From Methyloprofundus sp. (lineage in GTDB: Bacteria; Pseudomonadota; Gammaproteobacteria; Methylococcales; Methylomonadaceae): a stretch of 14,059 bases of DNA. The number at the start of each line of letters is the position of its first letter. The first letter of the stretch is position 1. The position numbers and the translations under genes are program-made. The DNA is taken from the NCBI GenBank assembly GCA_013138555.1, contig WTCN01000136.1:1-14059 (forward strand), written 5' to 3'. Positions 13,955 through 14,059 of this stretch are shown in pieces. The notes below the pieces were generated by a model. That model did no database searches and was not told the DNA's origin. It was given only the letters and a program-made list of their open reading frames with translations.

Positions 13955-14036
13955 TGTAGCCCGTATGGAGCTTGCGGAATACGGGAAAGTGAGTGCGCTG
14001 CTCTTCCTGTATTGCGCAAGCTCCATACAGGCTACA
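13955..14036. repeat. Long inverted repeat (TGTAGCCCGTATGGAGC type)
   Basis: Arms at 13955-13986 and 14005-14036 are 32 bases each and differ at three positions, separated by 18 bases. Each arm starts TGTAGCC and contains GTATGGAGCTTGCG. It would fold into a near-perfect hairpin. I associate this motif with dispersed palindromic repeats found between genes in many proteobacteria. No ORF is seen in it. Confidence 0.8.
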
Positions 14037-14059
14037 TTAGAACATAGACTTTCGGATAT

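Overview
The window looks like chromosomal DNA of a gammaproteobacterium of moderate to low GC. The best anchor is the 3' end of ileS followed by lspA, a standard proteobacterial pair. Intergenic palindromic repeats of the CGTTCCCACGCT and GTAGGATGGGC types, and a TonB / YfiR / CHASE8 signalling cluster, fit an environmental gammaproteobacterium (for example Methylococcales or Thiotrichales). I cannot fix the order or genus from the sequence alone. No rRNA, tRNA, CRISPR array, transposase or integrase was found.

Layout. 1-501 is the C-terminal part of isoleucyl-tRNA synthetase. 543-645 is a three-hairpin repeat and 687-1157 is lspA. The fkpB/ispH genes that often follow lspA are absent; from about 1.2 kb the content is accessory. 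A small unknown ORF (GTG start, 1303-1488) faces an orphan alpha-oxoamine synthase (1557-2732, minus). After a gene-poor gap comes a minus-strand group (5555 to 3179): two overlapping, probably paralogous lipoprotein genes, a 66-residue protein, and an SH3b plus papain-like (NlpC/P60-type) cell-wall hydrolase. Next is a minus-strand pair (6905 to 5686): a compact PEBP-like protein and a CYTH-domain protein.

The most coherent system is at 7098-11996. It holds a TonB-dependent outer-membrane receptor, a periplasmic YfiR/HmsC-like (DUF4154) protein, a membrane histidine kinase whose periplasmic sensor matches CHASE8, and a convergent OmpR/PhoB-type response regulator. YfiR and CHASE8 are the inhibitor and sensor of the YfiBNR system, in which CHASE8 drives a diguanylate cyclase. 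Here the same sensing pair appears to be wired to a two-component phosphorelay and linked to an outer-membrane receptor. Two 11-bp direct repeats (TTAGCGAAAGC, TTAGTGAAACT) upstream of the receptor gene have the one-helical-turn spacing typical of OmpR/PhoB-family sites and are a candidate target of this regulator.

11997-12329 holds an elaborate nested inverted repeat. 12330-13679 (minus) is a two-gene unit: a secreted DUF4124 protein and a family-2 glycosyltransferase with two C-terminal membrane helices. The last 380 bases carry no convincing gene, only a short palindrome and a long terminal inverted repeat (13955-14036).
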